A stretch of 64,000 nt of DNA. It comes from Betaproteobacteria bacterium (GTDB lineage Bacteria; Pseudomonadota; Gammaproteobacteria; Burkholderiales; Rhodocyclaceae). The stretch spans positions 56,072 to 120,071 of the forward strand of contig JAHRYN010000009.1 of the NCBI GenBank assembly GCA_020621405.1. Direction: 5' to 3'. A model generated the notes under the pieces. It searched no databases. It had not been told where the DNA came from and saw only the letters and a list, made by a program, of their open reading frames with translations. Shown piece by piece: positions 1 through 9,020 of this stretch. A program made the position numbers and the translations under genes. Numbering within the stretch: position 1 is the first letter of the stretch; the number at the start of each line of letters is the position of its first letter.

Positions 1-693
1 CAGCACTTCGAGGCCTACAGCGAGGTCGCGCGCAGCTTCGCGGCGGTGATGGACATCGATCCCTGGCTGCTCGACCCGATGTACGACGTATGCGGCGAGG
101 TGAATTTCCAGGAGCGCAGCGGCGAGGAATGCCTGTCCATGCGCGTCGGTGCGCTGCTCGCACGCATCCGGGAAAAATACGCGCAGCACGGCGTCGAGCA
201 TGACCCCTTCGTCATCGTCAAGGCCGATGCCGGCACCTATGGCATGGGCATCATGACGGTGCGCGACCCGTCCGAGGTGGTCGGCCTGAACCGCAAGCAG
301 CGCAACAAGATGGCGGTGGTGAAGGAAGGGCTGGAAGTCAGTTCGGTGCTGATCCAGGAAGGCGTGCCCACCTTCGAGACGGTCGACGGCGGCGTCGCCG
401 AGCCGGTGGTGTACATGATGGACCGCTACGTGGTCGGCGGTTTCTACCGTGTGCACGGCGAGCGCGGACGTGACGAGAACCTGAACGCGCCCGGCATGCA
501 CTTCAAGCCGCTGGCTTTCGCGTCCTGCTGTTCGATGCCCGATCCCGGCTGCGCGCCGGATGCGCCACCGAACCGCTTCTATGCCTACGGTGTGGTGGCG
601 CGCCTGGCGTTGCTGGCTGCCAGCGTCGAACTGGAGCGCGGTGCGCCGGTCGACGGCATGGACGAGGCGCTCGAAACCGCACTGCGGGGATGA
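1..693 (+). CDS. gshA: Glutamate-cysteine ligase, C-terminal part (5' end outside window)
   Basis: The open frame enters from the left edge, so about 230 C-terminal residues are visible. The enzyme joins glutamate and cysteine with ATP, the first step of glutathione synthesis in the cytosol. The visible part resembles the proteobacterial GshA type first described in Acidithiobacillus (TIGR02049), not the E. coli type: it has VKADAGTYGMGIM, an ATP-grasp-like segment, and the conserved MMDRYVVGGFYRVH and FKPLAFASCC stretches. The stop overlaps the start of gshB by four bases (ATGA), which supports one transcript for the two glutathione steps. The true start and full length cannot be judged here. 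Confidence 0.9.
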   Translation, partial: QHFEAYSEVARSFAAVMDIDPWLLDPMYDVCGEVNFQERSGEECLSMRVGALLARIREKYAQHGVEHDPFVIVKADAGTYGMGIMTVRDPSEVVGLNRKQRNKMAVVKEGLEVSSVLIQEGVPTFETVDGGVAEPVVYMMDRYVVGGFYRVHGERGRDENLNAPGMHFKPLAFASCCSMPDPGCAPDAPPNRFYAYGVVARLALLAASVELERGAPVDGMDEALETALRG

Positions 694-1640
694 CGATGCG
701 CTTCGCCTTCATCGTCGATCCGCTCGACAAGCTCAAGCCGGCCAAGGATTCGAGCGTCGCGATGATGCGCGAGTCCGCGCGCCGCGGCCACGAGGTGTGG
801 GCGGTGCAGCGCGAGGCGCTGATGCTGCAGGGCGCCGAAGCGTCCGCGCGTGCCGTCCGCATCGTGCCCGGTGTGGGCGAGCATCCCTGGTACGTCGCCG
901 GCGAGGTGCGCACCCAGCCGCTGGCCGCCTTCGATGCGGTGCTGATGCGTCAGGACCCGCCGTTCGACTTCGAATACATCACCGCGACCTGGGTGCTCGA
1001 ACGTGCCGCCGCCGGCGGTGCACGCGTGTTCAACCACCCGCGCGCGGTACGCGACCATTCGGAAAAGGTGTCGATCTGCGAGTTTCCGGACCTGATCACG
1101 CCGACGCTGGTGGCGCGTGATGACGACGCGATCAACGCCTTCATCGACCTGCACCGCGACTGCATACTGAAGCCGCTCGACGGCATGGGCGGTTCGCGCA
1201 TCTTCCGCGTGCGCGCCGACGACCCGAACCGCAACGTCATCATCGAGACGCTGACCGTGGATGGCGCGCGCACGCTGATGGCGCAGCGCTACATCCCGGA
1301 CATCGTGCACGGCGACAAGCGCATCCTGCTGATAGCCGGCGAACCGGTGCCCTACTGTCTGGCACGCATTCCGAAGGCGGGCGAGACGCGCGGCAACCTT
1401 GCCGCCGGCGGGCGCGGCGTCGCACAGCCGCTGTCGGATACCGACTGGCAGATCGCGCGCCGGCTCGGACCGGTGCTCGCCGCGCGTGGCCTGCTGCTGG
1501 TCGGGCTGGACGTGATCGGCGACCGGCTGACCGAAATCAACGTCACCAGTCCGACCTGCTTCGTCGAGATCACGCAGCAGACCGGCTTCGACGTCGCCGC
1601 GATGTTCGTCGACGCGCTCGAGCGTGCGGCGCTGCGCTAG
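690..1640 (+). CDS. gshB: Glutathione synthetase
   Basis: 316 residues, the usual length for bacterial GshB. It adds glycine to gamma-glutamylcysteine with ATP. The N-terminus (MRFAFIVDPLDKLKPAKDSS) is the family signature. The ATP-grasp part follows, with ILKPLDGMGGSRIF around residue 155, QRYIPDIVHGDKRILL around residue 200 and the C-terminal EINVTSPT metal/ATP-binding strand. The ATG overlaps the gshA stop, so translation is probably coupled. A second in-frame ATG lies two codons downstream (M T M R), so the exact start is open by two residues. Confidence 0.96.
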   Translation: MTMRFAFIVDPLDKLKPAKDSSVAMMRESARRGHEVWAVQREALMLQGAEASARAVRIVPGVGEHPWYVAGEVRTQPLAAFDAVLMRQDPPFDFEYITATWVLERAAAGGARVFNHPRAVRDHSEKVSICEFPDLITPTLVARDDDAINAFIDLHRDCILKPLDGMGGSRIFRVRADDPNRNVIIETLTVDGARTLMAQRYIPDIVHGDKRILLIAGEPVPYCLARIPKAGETRGNLAAGGRGVAQPLSDTDWQIARRLGPVLAARGLLLVGLDVIGDRLTEINVTSPTCFVEITQQTGFDVAAMFVDALERAALR

Positions 1641-2664
1641 CCCGCTTTTCCTGCTGCTCTGGCTGTGCATGCTGCTTGCCGGCTGCGCGCGCGAGCAGAT
1701 CGAGCGGCAGGAATCCTTCGTGTTCGGCACCCGGGTCGAGGTGCTGGTCCATGGCAGCGACCGCGCGCAGGCGCGCGCGGCGACCGCCGAGGTACTGCGC
1801 GAATTCGACCGCCTGCATCACAAGCTGCACGCCTGGCAGCCGTCGGACCTGACGCGCGTCAATGCCGCTATCAGCGCCGGTCAGCCGGCCGACATCGATG
1901 ACGAACTTGCGACGCTGCTGACTGACGTGCAGCGCGCCGCGGGGCGCGGCGATGACCTGTTCAATCCGGCGGCCGGCGCGCTGATCGCCGCCTGGGGCTT
2001 TCATGCCGACGAATTCCTGCCGCATCGTCCGGACCCGGCGACGCTGGCCGCGCTGATCGCGGCGCGGCCGCGCATGGCCGACGTCGACATCACCGTCGCA
2101 CCCGGTGGCGGACACCGCATCGCCAGCCGCAATCCGGCGGTGCAGTTCGATCTGGGCGGCTATGCCAAGGGCTACGCGCTGGACCGTGCCGCCGCCATCC
2201 TGCGTGCGCGCGGCGTGCGCAACGCGCTGATCAACATCGGCGGCAACGTGATGGCGCTCGGCCGGAAGGGCGACGCATCCTGGCGCGTCGGCATCCAGCA
2301 TCCGCGCAAGCCGGAATCGCTGGCGACGGTCGAACTGCGCGACGGAGAGGCCATCGGCACGTCGGGCGACTATCAGCGCTACTTCGAACTCGACGGCGAG
2401 CGCATGTGCCATCTGATCGATCCGCGCAGCGGCCAGCCGGTGCGCCATACCGAGTCGCTGACCGTGCTGATGCCGGCGCAGCCCGACGCCGGAGCGCGCT
2501 CGGACGCGGACAGCAAGCCGCTTTTCATCGTCGGTCGCGCCGGCTGGCAGGCACTGGCGGCGCGCATGGGCGTGGCCAATGCGCTGCGCGTCGATGCCGA
2601 TGGCAGCGTCGAGGCAACGCCCGGCATGCAGGCGCGCATGCAGACGGCAGACAAGGCACGCTGA
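1624..2664 (+). CDS. apbE: FAD:protein FMN transferase, lipoprotein
   Basis: 346 residues from a GTG start that overlaps the gshB end by 17 bases. A short hydrophobic segment ends in the lipobox LLAGC (Cys about residue 21), so it should be a lipoprotein facing the periplasm. The body matches the ApbE family: FVFGTRVEVLVHG near the N-terminus, FDLGGYAKGYALDRAA around residue 178, INIGGNVMALG, and IGTSGDYQRYFELDG before HLIDPRSGQP. ApbE moves FMN from FAD onto Thr or Ser of flavoproteins such as the RnfG/NqrC subunits. No such target is in this window. Confidence 0.93.
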   Translation: MRRCASPLFLLLWLCMLLAGCAREQIERQESFVFGTRVEVLVHGSDRAQARAATAEVLREFDRLHHKLHAWQPSDLTRVNAAISAGQPADIDDELATLLTDVQRAAGRGDDLFNPAAGALIAAWGFHADEFLPHRPDPATLAALIAARPRMADVDITVAPGGGHRIASRNPAVQFDLGGYAKGYALDRAAAILRARGVRNALINIGGNVMALGRKGDASWRVGIQHPRKPESLATVELRDGEAIGTSGDYQRYFELDGERMCHLIDPRSGQPVRHTESLTVLMPAQPDAGARSDADSKPLFIVGRAGWQALAARMGVANALRVDADGSVEATPGMQARMQTADKAR

Positions 2665-2683
2665 CAGCCCGCTGGCGGACGGC

Positions 2684-4672
2684 TCAGTGCGGGCACACCC
2701 GCTGCCATGCGGTGGCGGCCGGCCACTGTCCGCGCGCCGTGGTGTGGCCGCCCGAGATCGTGACCCAGCCCTGCTGTCCGTAGTGCGGCAGGGCGCGGCG
2801 TGCCTGTGCCAGCGCGTCGGCGTCGCGTGCGGCGACCAGCGCCAGCGTGCCGCCGGCCGGTGCGCGCAGCGCCCAGGCCACGACGTCGCCGTCCCGGGTG
2901 CGGGCCGGCAGGCCGTGTCTGGCCAGCCAGAGATCGACGCCAGCGATGGTGCCGATCACCATGCGCGCGCTGCGGCCGGGTGGTTCGTCCGCGCCGACCT
3001 CGCCGGGCGGGTGATCCAGCCATTCGCCGGCCAGCGTGCGCGCGCCGGCTTCCAGCTTCGCGTCGCCGCCGGCCAGTACGGTCAGGCCGATGCCGGCGTC
3101 CAGCGTCGCTTCGCGCAGGATGGGCGGTGCTTCGCCGGCGGCGAGCTGCCGTGCCACGCGGAAATCCGGGTCGAGCGCCAGTTCGGTGCAGCCGCTGCCG
3201 GCCGGCAGCGTGATCCGGGCATGCCGCGCGTCCAGGTGTAGGCGTTCGGTGCGGGTCGCGCCATCCGTCCTCAATGTCAGCGGCAGGTCGAGCGCATAGG
3301 CGGGCGCCGGTTGTTCCAGCGTCAGCGCCAGGCCGTCGCGCTCGATGCCGGCGGCGGCGATGCGCGGCCGGGCCAGACCACTGCCGTCGACCCATTGCAC
3401 GAAGAAACGCGCCAGATCGCGTCCTGACGCCTGTTCGAATGCAGTTTGCAGCTCGGCCCAGCCGGCGCGGCGATGGCGGTATGTGCGCCAGAACAGGTGC
3501 AGCGCGTCCTCGAAGGCCGGTTGTCCGACCGTGTCGCGCAGCATCAGGAACACCATCGCGGCCTTGTGATAGCCGACAACCTGCGACGCGTCGTGTGTGC
3601 GTGCCGTGAAGTCGGCCAGACGGCCCTGATCCTGCGGCGACAGTGCCGACAGCCCGCGCAGCCAGTCCAGCCGCATTGTGCGGGCCGCCTCGTCGCCCTG
3701 CGCTTCGCGCTGGGCGTAGTCGGCCATGAAGGTGGTCAGCCCCTCCGACCAGTTGCCGCTGCCTGGCGCCGGATGGACGCCGTTGCCCCACCAGTTGTGC
3801 AGGATTTCGTGCGGCAGCGAGGTGTTGCGGATGAAGGGCAGGCGCAGCACGTCGATGCCCAGATAGGTCAGGCCGGCCATGCCGAAGCCGGTCGGCGTTG
3901 GCGACGAGGCGATCGCGAAGCGGCTGTACGGGTAGTCGCCGACCACGCTTTCAAGCTGCGCGAGATGACCGGCGGCGGCATCCAGATAGCCGGCCGACAG
4001 TTCGGCGATGGCCGGGTGGAACAGCGTGACCAGCGTCAGCATGCGTCCGTCCCGTGCACGCACCGGACGCTGCGCCTCGAGCCACGGACCGGCCATCAGA
4101 TCGGCGCCCTCGCTGTCATGGTGCATGTCGAAGCGCACCTGGCGGCGGCCGTCGCGCAGCTTTTCGCTGATCAGGTCGCCGGGTGCCAGCGCGCGCTGCG
4201 CCGCCGGCAGTTCGACTTTCAGGCGATAGTGGTGCAGCAGCGGACCGGCGGCGTCGAACGGCAGCGGATACCAGGCACCGCCCGCCGGCAGGAAGCTGCC
4301 GGCTTCGCCGATCTGCGGTGCCGCCCCAGTCAGCGTGTCGCGATGAGACGCCTGCGCGTCGGGTGCGGCTGCGCGGAGGGTCCAGCGAACGTCGAGCCGG
4401 CGTGGCCGCGCCGCCGGCGCAAGATCGATGCGCTGGTACTCGGCGTCGGTGCGTGCGTGCATGGGTCGGCCGTCCAGCGTCAGTGCGTCGATGTGGTGAC
4501 GGGCGGCCAGGCGCAGCGCCACCGGCTCGCCTGCCGGCACGGTGATCCGTGCCCGCGCCGCGAGCCGACCGGCGGCCGGGTCGAGTTTCACCGCGAGGTC
4601 ATAGTGCGGGGCGGCCTGCACCGGCAGCAGCACGAGCGCCTGCAGGGCCAGCCAGCACAGCCAGCGCATCAT
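2684..4672 (-). CDS. M1-family metallopeptidase-like protein, secreted
   Basis: 662 residues from an ATG whose ATGA overlaps the stop of the upstream ChaN-like gene. The frame is open further upstream, but that stretch has no protein-like composition; a signal peptide (MMRWLCWLALQALVLLPVQA) starts exactly here. The M1 zinc motif HEILHNWWGNG (HExxH) is present around residue 290. It is preceded by GFGMAGLTYLG, which sits where M1 enzymes carry GxMEN; here the Glu and Asn are absent, so this is a divergent M1 protein. The C-terminal third is beta-rich and variable. Substrate unknown; exported to the periplasm or beyond. Confidence 0.85.
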   Translation of the reverse strand: MMRWLCWLALQALVLLPVQAAPHYDLAVKLDPAAGRLAARARITVPAGEPVALRLAARHHIDALTLDGRPMHARTDAEYQRIDLAPAARPRRLDVRWTLRAAAPDAQASHRDTLTGAAPQIGEAGSFLPAGGAWYPLPFDAAGPLLHHYRLKVELPAAQRALAPGDLISEKLRDGRRQVRFDMHHDSEGADLMAGPWLEAQRPVRARDGRMLTLVTLFHPAIAELSAGYLDAAAGHLAQLESVVGDYPYSRFAIASSPTPTGFGMAGLTYLGIDVLRLPFIRNTSLPHEILHNWWGNGVHPAPGSGNWSEGLTTFMADYAQREAQGDEAARTMRLDWLRGLSALSPQDQGRLADFTARTHDASQVVGYHKAAMVFLMLRDTVGQPAFEDALHLFWRTYRHRRAGWAELQTAFEQASGRDLARFFVQWVDGSGLARPRIAAAGIERDGLALTLEQPAPAYALDLPLTLRTDGATRTERLHLDARHARITLPAGSGCTELALDPDFRVARQLAAGEAPPILREATLDAGIGLTVLAGGDAKLEAGARTLAGEWLDHPPGEVGADEPPGRSARMVIGTIAGVDLWLARHGLPARTRDGDVVAWALRAPAGGTLALVAARDADALAQARRALPHYGQQGWVTISGGHTTARGQWPAATAWQRVCPH

Positions 4673-5562
4673 GGCTGCGCGCTGCCGGACGGCAGGATGC
4701 CGAACACGCCATCGGCCACGCCGGCGACCAGATCGCGGCAGTCGTCTTCGGCGTCCCAGGGCAGCAGGCTGCCGACATCGGTCAGGCCGAGATCGCGCAG
4801 CTGGTGCGCCACGCCGTAGCCGTGCATCACGTGGCCGCTGCCCATCAGGCCGACCACCAGCACGCCCGGGCTGGCGCGTACTGCGCCGGCCAGTGCCTCG
4901 GCCATCGCGCGGTCCCACAGCAGCTGGCCGTCGAGAAAGCGCGCGAATGCGCCGTCGCCAGCGGTTCCGGCAGACCGCATGTGGTCGTTCCAGACCTGCT
5001 GCAGCCAGGCACGGTAACCGGCGTGCGCGCCGGCCGGGTCGCCGACGCCCTCGCGGCTGGCCGGGGGTACGGCGGCGAGGCCGCGGTGCGACACTTCGCG
5101 CACCACCTTGCGGTCGATGTTCAGTGCGCGCAGCGGCACGCGGTGCTCGCGCGCGAAGCGGAAAATGCCGGCATACAGTTCCGGCGGCGTGCCCCAGGCG
5201 CGCTTCCAGTCGCTGCGTTCAAACAGCTGCCGTTCGCTGATGTCGCCGCGCACCCAGTCGTCGAGTACGGGTTGCGCGCTGCGTGGCAGCATTTCCAGGC
5301 CGATCACCATGTCCGGCCGCAGCGCCAGCAAGGCGCGCAGCGTTTCCAGCTGCCAGGCGTGATGGGCCGCCACGTCGTGCGTCTCACCGAGCAGCAGCAC
5401 CGAGCGCCGGCTCATGCGCGCCAGCAGCGCCGCCGGTTCGGCGGTGCCGCGACCGGGTTCCAGCCAGCTGCCCGGCACCACGCACTGTGCGGCACCGGCG
5501 CCTTGCGTCAGCGCGCTGCACAGGCAGGCCATCAGTAGGAACGGTCGCAGGGCGGAGGTCAT
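4669..5562 (-). CDS. ChaN-like (haem-binding uptake / TIKI superfamily) protein
   Basis: 297 residues with an N-terminal signal peptide (MTSALRPFLLMACLCSALTQ). The motif VLLLGETHD near residue 55, followed by HHAWQLETL and VIGLEMLPRS, is typical of the ChaN/EreA-like family. Campylobacter ChaN binds haem and is linked to iron uptake; enzymatic function is not settled for the family. It runs directly into the M1-like peptidase (four-base overlap), and the pair probably forms a small operon of exported proteins. No iron-dependent regulatory site was recognised upstream. Confidence 0.82.
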   Translation of the reverse strand: MTSALRPFLLMACLCSALTQGAGAAQCVVPGSWLEPGRGTAEPAALLARMSRRSVLLLGETHDVAAHHAWQLETLRALLALRPDMVIGLEMLPRSAQPVLDDWVRGDISERQLFERSDWKRAWGTPPELYAGIFRFAREHRVPLRALNIDRKVVREVSHRGLAAVPPASREGVGDPAGAHAGYRAWLQQVWNDHMRSAGTAGDGAFARFLDGQLLWDRAMAEALAGAVRASPGVLVVGLMGSGHVMHGYGVAHQLRDLGLTDVGSLLPWDAEDDCRDLVAGVADGVFGILPSGSAQP

Positions 5563-5679
5563 GGTCGGGGTGGTCGGATCCGGGCGCCGCGGTTGACGGC
5601 GCCAACGGCATTTCGTTCCGGGGGCGCAGCGGCCGGAAGGACGTTAACATGCCGGAACGCCAACCGTCCGCACCCCATC

Positions 5680-8649
5680 GTGTCCCGTCCGCCGCAAAAC
5701 CTGTTGCGCAGCGTGCCGTTCATCGTGTCCGCACTGGTGTATGCGGCGGCGATCCTGATCGATCCGCTGCTCGGCCTGTCCGACGGCCAGCCGCCGGTGC
5801 TGCAGCTCGGGCCCGGCACGGCCTTCGCCATCGTGCTGCTGTTCGGCTGGCGCCATGTGCTGGTGCTGGCGCCGGTGGAACTTGCATTGGCGCTGGCTGG
5901 CGGTCAGCCGGCCCTGGTGTCGGTCCTGGCCACTGCGCTCACCGCTGCGCTGGTCTGTGGCGGGCGTCAGCTGCTGCGTACCTGTCCGTCGCAGCCCTTC
6001 CCGCGCATGCGCGCCGATCACTACGCCTGGTTCCTCGCGGTGGCGCTGCTGCTGTCGGTGGCGCAGGGTGCGCGTCAGGCCTGGCAGCCGGCGGCGCCGT
6101 TCTATGCATCCGACTGGACGCTGTACGCGGCAGCCGACTTTGCCGGTGCCATCCTGATCGTGCAGCTGGTGGCCGGCTGGCTGGGCCGTACGCAGTGGCG
6201 GCTGATCGTGGCCGACCTCGGACCGGCGCTGCCCTGGATGGCGCTGACGCTGGCCACCGCGGCCGCCATCTTCCTGCGCGTGCTCGACGGACCTGACCCG
6301 TTCATGCTGCTGCTGCCGGCGGTGCTGGTGTGGTCGGCGATCCGGCTCAAGGTCCGCTGGATGAGCCTGCTGCTGGTGCTGCTGCATGCGCTGGCCGGTT
6401 ATGGCACGGCCAGCGGCCTGGGACCGTTCGGCAACGAGACGCCGTTGCACATGCTGGTGTTCCTGCAGGCCTTCATCATCGCGATGTCGATCGCGCCCTA
6501 CTCGCTGTCGATCACGCTGAACGAACGCGCGGCGGCGTCGCGCCGGGCGCGCACACGCGAGGCGCAGCTGCTCGACCTGTTCGACGGTTCGATCCAGGGC
6601 ATCCTGATCCATCGCGAATTCAGGCCGCTGTATGCCAACCGGCGCGCCGCCGAACTGCTCGGCATGCCGTCGGTGGCCGACCTGATGGCGCACGCCACGC
6701 TGGCCGACATGATCTTCCCGGACGACCTGCCGGTCGTCGCCAGCGACAGCAACCGCCGGCAGCTTGCAGCCGGGCGCATGCTGTCGATGCAGGTGGACAT
6801 CGTGCGCGGCGACGGCCTGCGGCGCACGCTGGACTCGGTCATCCGCCAGGTCATGTGGGACGGGCGGCCGGCGATGCAGGCCACCTTTATCGACGTCACC
6901 GACGACCTGCGCGCGCGGAGCGAGCAGCGTACCCGGCTCGAGCGGCAGGAACACCAGCTCGCGGCGATCATGCGGCTGAGCGTGGATCCGGCGCTGTCCG
7001 CCGGTGACGAAAGTGCCTTGCGCACGCTGACCGAAGTCGCCGCCGCCGCGCTGTCGGTCAGCCGTGCCAGCGTATGGGTGCTCGATGGCGACACGCGCCG
7101 GCTCAGCTGCCTCGACCTGTTCGACGGGCGCCGGCTCGATCACGACTACGGCCACGTGCGTGGTGGCACGATCAACGCCGATGCGTTCGACCGCTACTTC
7201 AGCGCGTTGCGCAGCGGCCGGACCATCGTGGCGCAGGACGCGCACACCCATCCGGATACCTCGGAAATGGCGGGTGGCTACCTCGAAGCCGAGGGCATCG
7301 TCTCGATCATCGACGCGCCGGTCTTTCTCGACGGCCGGCTGGCCGGCGTGGTCTGTCTGGAGCACGCCGGCGAACCACGCGAATGGGCGCACGACGAGAC
7401 GCGTTTTGCCGGCGAACTGGCGACGCTGCTCGGCCGCTTCCTGGTTGCGCGCGAGCGCAGCCGTGCGATGGCGGAGCAGGCGCGGCTGTCGGCGATACTC
7501 GATGCGACGCCCGACTATGTGTCGACGGTCGACACCGGCCTGAACGTGATCTATCTGAACCTGTCGGCTCGACGCATGCGCGGGCTGTCGGACGAGTGCC
7601 TGCCGGAATACCTGCGCGTCGGCGATCTGTCGCCGCCGGATGCCTACCGGCACTACATCGACGTGGAGCTGCCGGCGGTGCTGCGCGACGGTATCTGGGT
7701 CGGCGAAAGTGCATTGTGCGGCGCCGACGGCGCGGCGATACCGATGTCGGTCGTGCGTCTGGCGCATCGCAATGCGACCGGTGCAGTCCGCTACATTTCC
7801 AGCGTGCTGCGCGACATCAGCGACATCAAGCGCACCGAACAGGCGCTGCGCGTGGCCAACGAGACGCTGGAACAGCGGGTGGCCGGCCGCACCGCGGAGC
7901 TGGCGCAGGTCAACGAGCGGCTCAAGGATCTGGACCGGCTGAAGTCGATGTTCATCGCGTCGATGTCGCACGAGCTGCGCACGCCGCTCAATTCCATCAT
8001 CGGCTTCACCGGCGTCGTGCTGGCCGGCATGGCGGGCGAGCTGAATGCGCGCCAGCATGACCAGCTGCAGCGTGTCTACGGGTCGGCCACGCACCTGCTG
8101 GCGCTGATCACCGACGTGATCGACATATCGAAGATAGAAGCCGGTTTCATCGATGTGTTCGAGGAGCGCTTCGAAGTCAGTGCGCTGATCGACGAGGCGG
8201 TGCAGTCGGTGCTGCCGGCGGCGTGCGACAAGAAGCTGGAGGTGGCGGTGTCCGTGCCGCAGGGCGTGATGGTGCAGGCCGACCGGCGCCGCCTGCTGCA
8301 ATGCATACTGAATTTCCTGAGCAACGCGGTAAAGTACACGGTCGAAGGAAAGATCCTTGTGGAGGCAGGTGTGCGCGGCAACTGGCTCGATATCAGCGTC
8401 GAAGATAGCGGCATCGGCATGGACGAGGCCGGGCTGGCCCGCCTGTTCCAGCCGTTCGAGCGCATCGATTCGCAATTGCGCGTGAAGACGCCGGGCACCG
8501 GCCTCGGCCTCTACCTGACGCGCAAGATCGCCACCGAACTGCTGTCCGGGTCGGTCGATGTGACCAGCACCCCCGGTTCCGGCAGCCGCTTCACGCTGCA
8601 TGTGCCGCGCGAAGGTTCCGGTCGTGCCGCCAGCGGAGCCGGTCAGTGA
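5680..8649 (+). CDS. Membrane sensor histidine kinase (MASE1-like, PAS, GAF, PAS, HisKA, HATPase)
   Basis: 989 residues if the GTG at 5680 is used; the frame is open back to a TTG at 5593 (1018 residues). An ATG at 5649 with a better ribosome site is out of frame. Order: about eight membrane helices in the first 280 residues (MASE1-like), a PAS domain (about 295-405), GAF (about 425-585), a second PAS (about 590-720), a coiled coil, HisKA with the phospho-acceptor in SMSHELRTPLNS (His764), and HATPase with NAVKYT, DSGIGMDEAG and GTGLGLYLT. It should autophosphorylate in response to an unknown signal. The stop overlaps the next gene's GTG, so it is coupled to the receiver downstream. Confidence 0.9.
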   Translation: MSRPPQNLLRSVPFIVSALVYAAAILIDPLLGLSDGQPPVLQLGPGTAFAIVLLFGWRHVLVLAPVELALALAGGQPALVSVLATALTAALVCGGRQLLRTCPSQPFPRMRADHYAWFLAVALLLSVAQGARQAWQPAAPFYASDWTLYAAADFAGAILIVQLVAGWLGRTQWRLIVADLGPALPWMALTLATAAAIFLRVLDGPDPFMLLLPAVLVWSAIRLKVRWMSLLLVLLHALAGYGTASGLGPFGNETPLHMLVFLQAFIIAMSIAPYSLSITLNERAAASRRARTREAQLLDLFDGSIQGILIHREFRPLYANRRAAELLGMPSVADLMAHATLADMIFPDDLPVVASDSNRRQLAAGRMLSMQVDIVRGDGLRRTLDSVIRQVMWDGRPAMQATFIDVTDDLRARSEQRTRLERQEHQLAAIMRLSVDPALSAGDESALRTLTEVAAAALSVSRASVWVLDGDTRRLSCLDLFDGRRLDHDYGHVRGGTINADAFDRYFSALRSGRTIVAQDAHTHPDTSEMAGGYLEAEGIVSIIDAPVFLDGRLAGVVCLEHAGEPREWAHDETRFAGELATLLGRFLVARERSRAMAEQARLSAILDATPDYVSTVDTGLNVIYLNLSARRMRGLSDECLPEYLRVGDLSPPDAYRHYIDVELPAVLRDGIWVGESALCGADGAAIPMSVVRLAHRNATGAVRYISSVLRDISDIKRTEQALRVANETLEQRVAGRTAELAQVNERLKDLDRLKSMFIASMSHELRTPLNSIIGFTGVVLAGMAGELNARQHDQLQRVYGSATHLLALITDVIDISKIEAGFIDVFEERFEVSALIDEAVQSVLPAACDKKLEVAVSVPQGVMVQADRRRLLQCILNFLSNAVKYTVEGKILVEAGVRGNWLDISVEDSGIGMDEAGLARLFQPFERIDSQLRVKTPGTGLGLYLTRKIATELLSGSVDVTSTPGSGSRFTLHVPREGSGRAASGAGQ

Positions 8650-9020
8650 AAACCGCGCTGGTGATCGAGGACAACGAGAACAATCTCGAACTGATCACCT
8701 TCATCCTGCATGCAGGTCACTACATGACGCGCAGTGCGATGACCGGCCTGGACGGCGTGGCCGAGGCGCTGCGCGAGCGGCCCGACTTCATCCTGCTCGA
8801 CATCCAGCTGCCCGACATAGACGGCATGGAAGTCGCACGCCGCATCCGTGCGAACGAGACCGGAGACCCCATTCCGATGATTGCAATCACCTCGTTCGCG
8901 ATGGCGGGCGACCGCGAGCGTGTGCTCGCCGCCGGCTGCAACGGCTACATCGAAAAACCGATCGATCCGCTGCGCGTCATGTCGCAGATCGAACACGTAC
9001 TGGCGCAGGCGGGCGAATGA
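8646..9020 (+). CDS. Single-domain response regulator (receiver only)
   Basis: 124 residues, a complete CheY-like receiver with no output domain. The acidic pair is in VIEDNEN, the phospho-acceptor is Asp52 in ILLDIQLPD, the switch residues are in AITSFA, and Lys104 is in YIEKPID. It starts with a GTG that overlaps the kinase stop, and its own stop overlaps the ATG of the following hybrid protein. That tight coupling suggests phosphate passes between the three products, with this protein as a relay or as a diffusible output to an unlinked partner. Confidence 0.93.
   Translation: MKTALVIEDNENNLELITFILHAGHYMTRSAMTGLDGVAEALRERPDFILLDIQLPDIDGMEVARRIRANETGDPIPMIAITSFAMAGDRERVLAAGCNGYIEKPIDPLRVMSQIEHVLAQAGE

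Noticed and set aside
3446..5538. Long plus-strand frames opposite the M1-like peptidase and ChaN-like genes
   Set aside because: No motifs and shadow-type composition; the minus-strand genes have signal peptides, HExxH and GETHD motifs and an ATGA junction.
5644..8601. 985-codon open frame antisense to the membrane histidine kinase
   Set aside because: Arg/His/Gln-rich shadow of a high-GC gene. The plus strand has complete PAS, GAF, HisKA and HATPase motifs.
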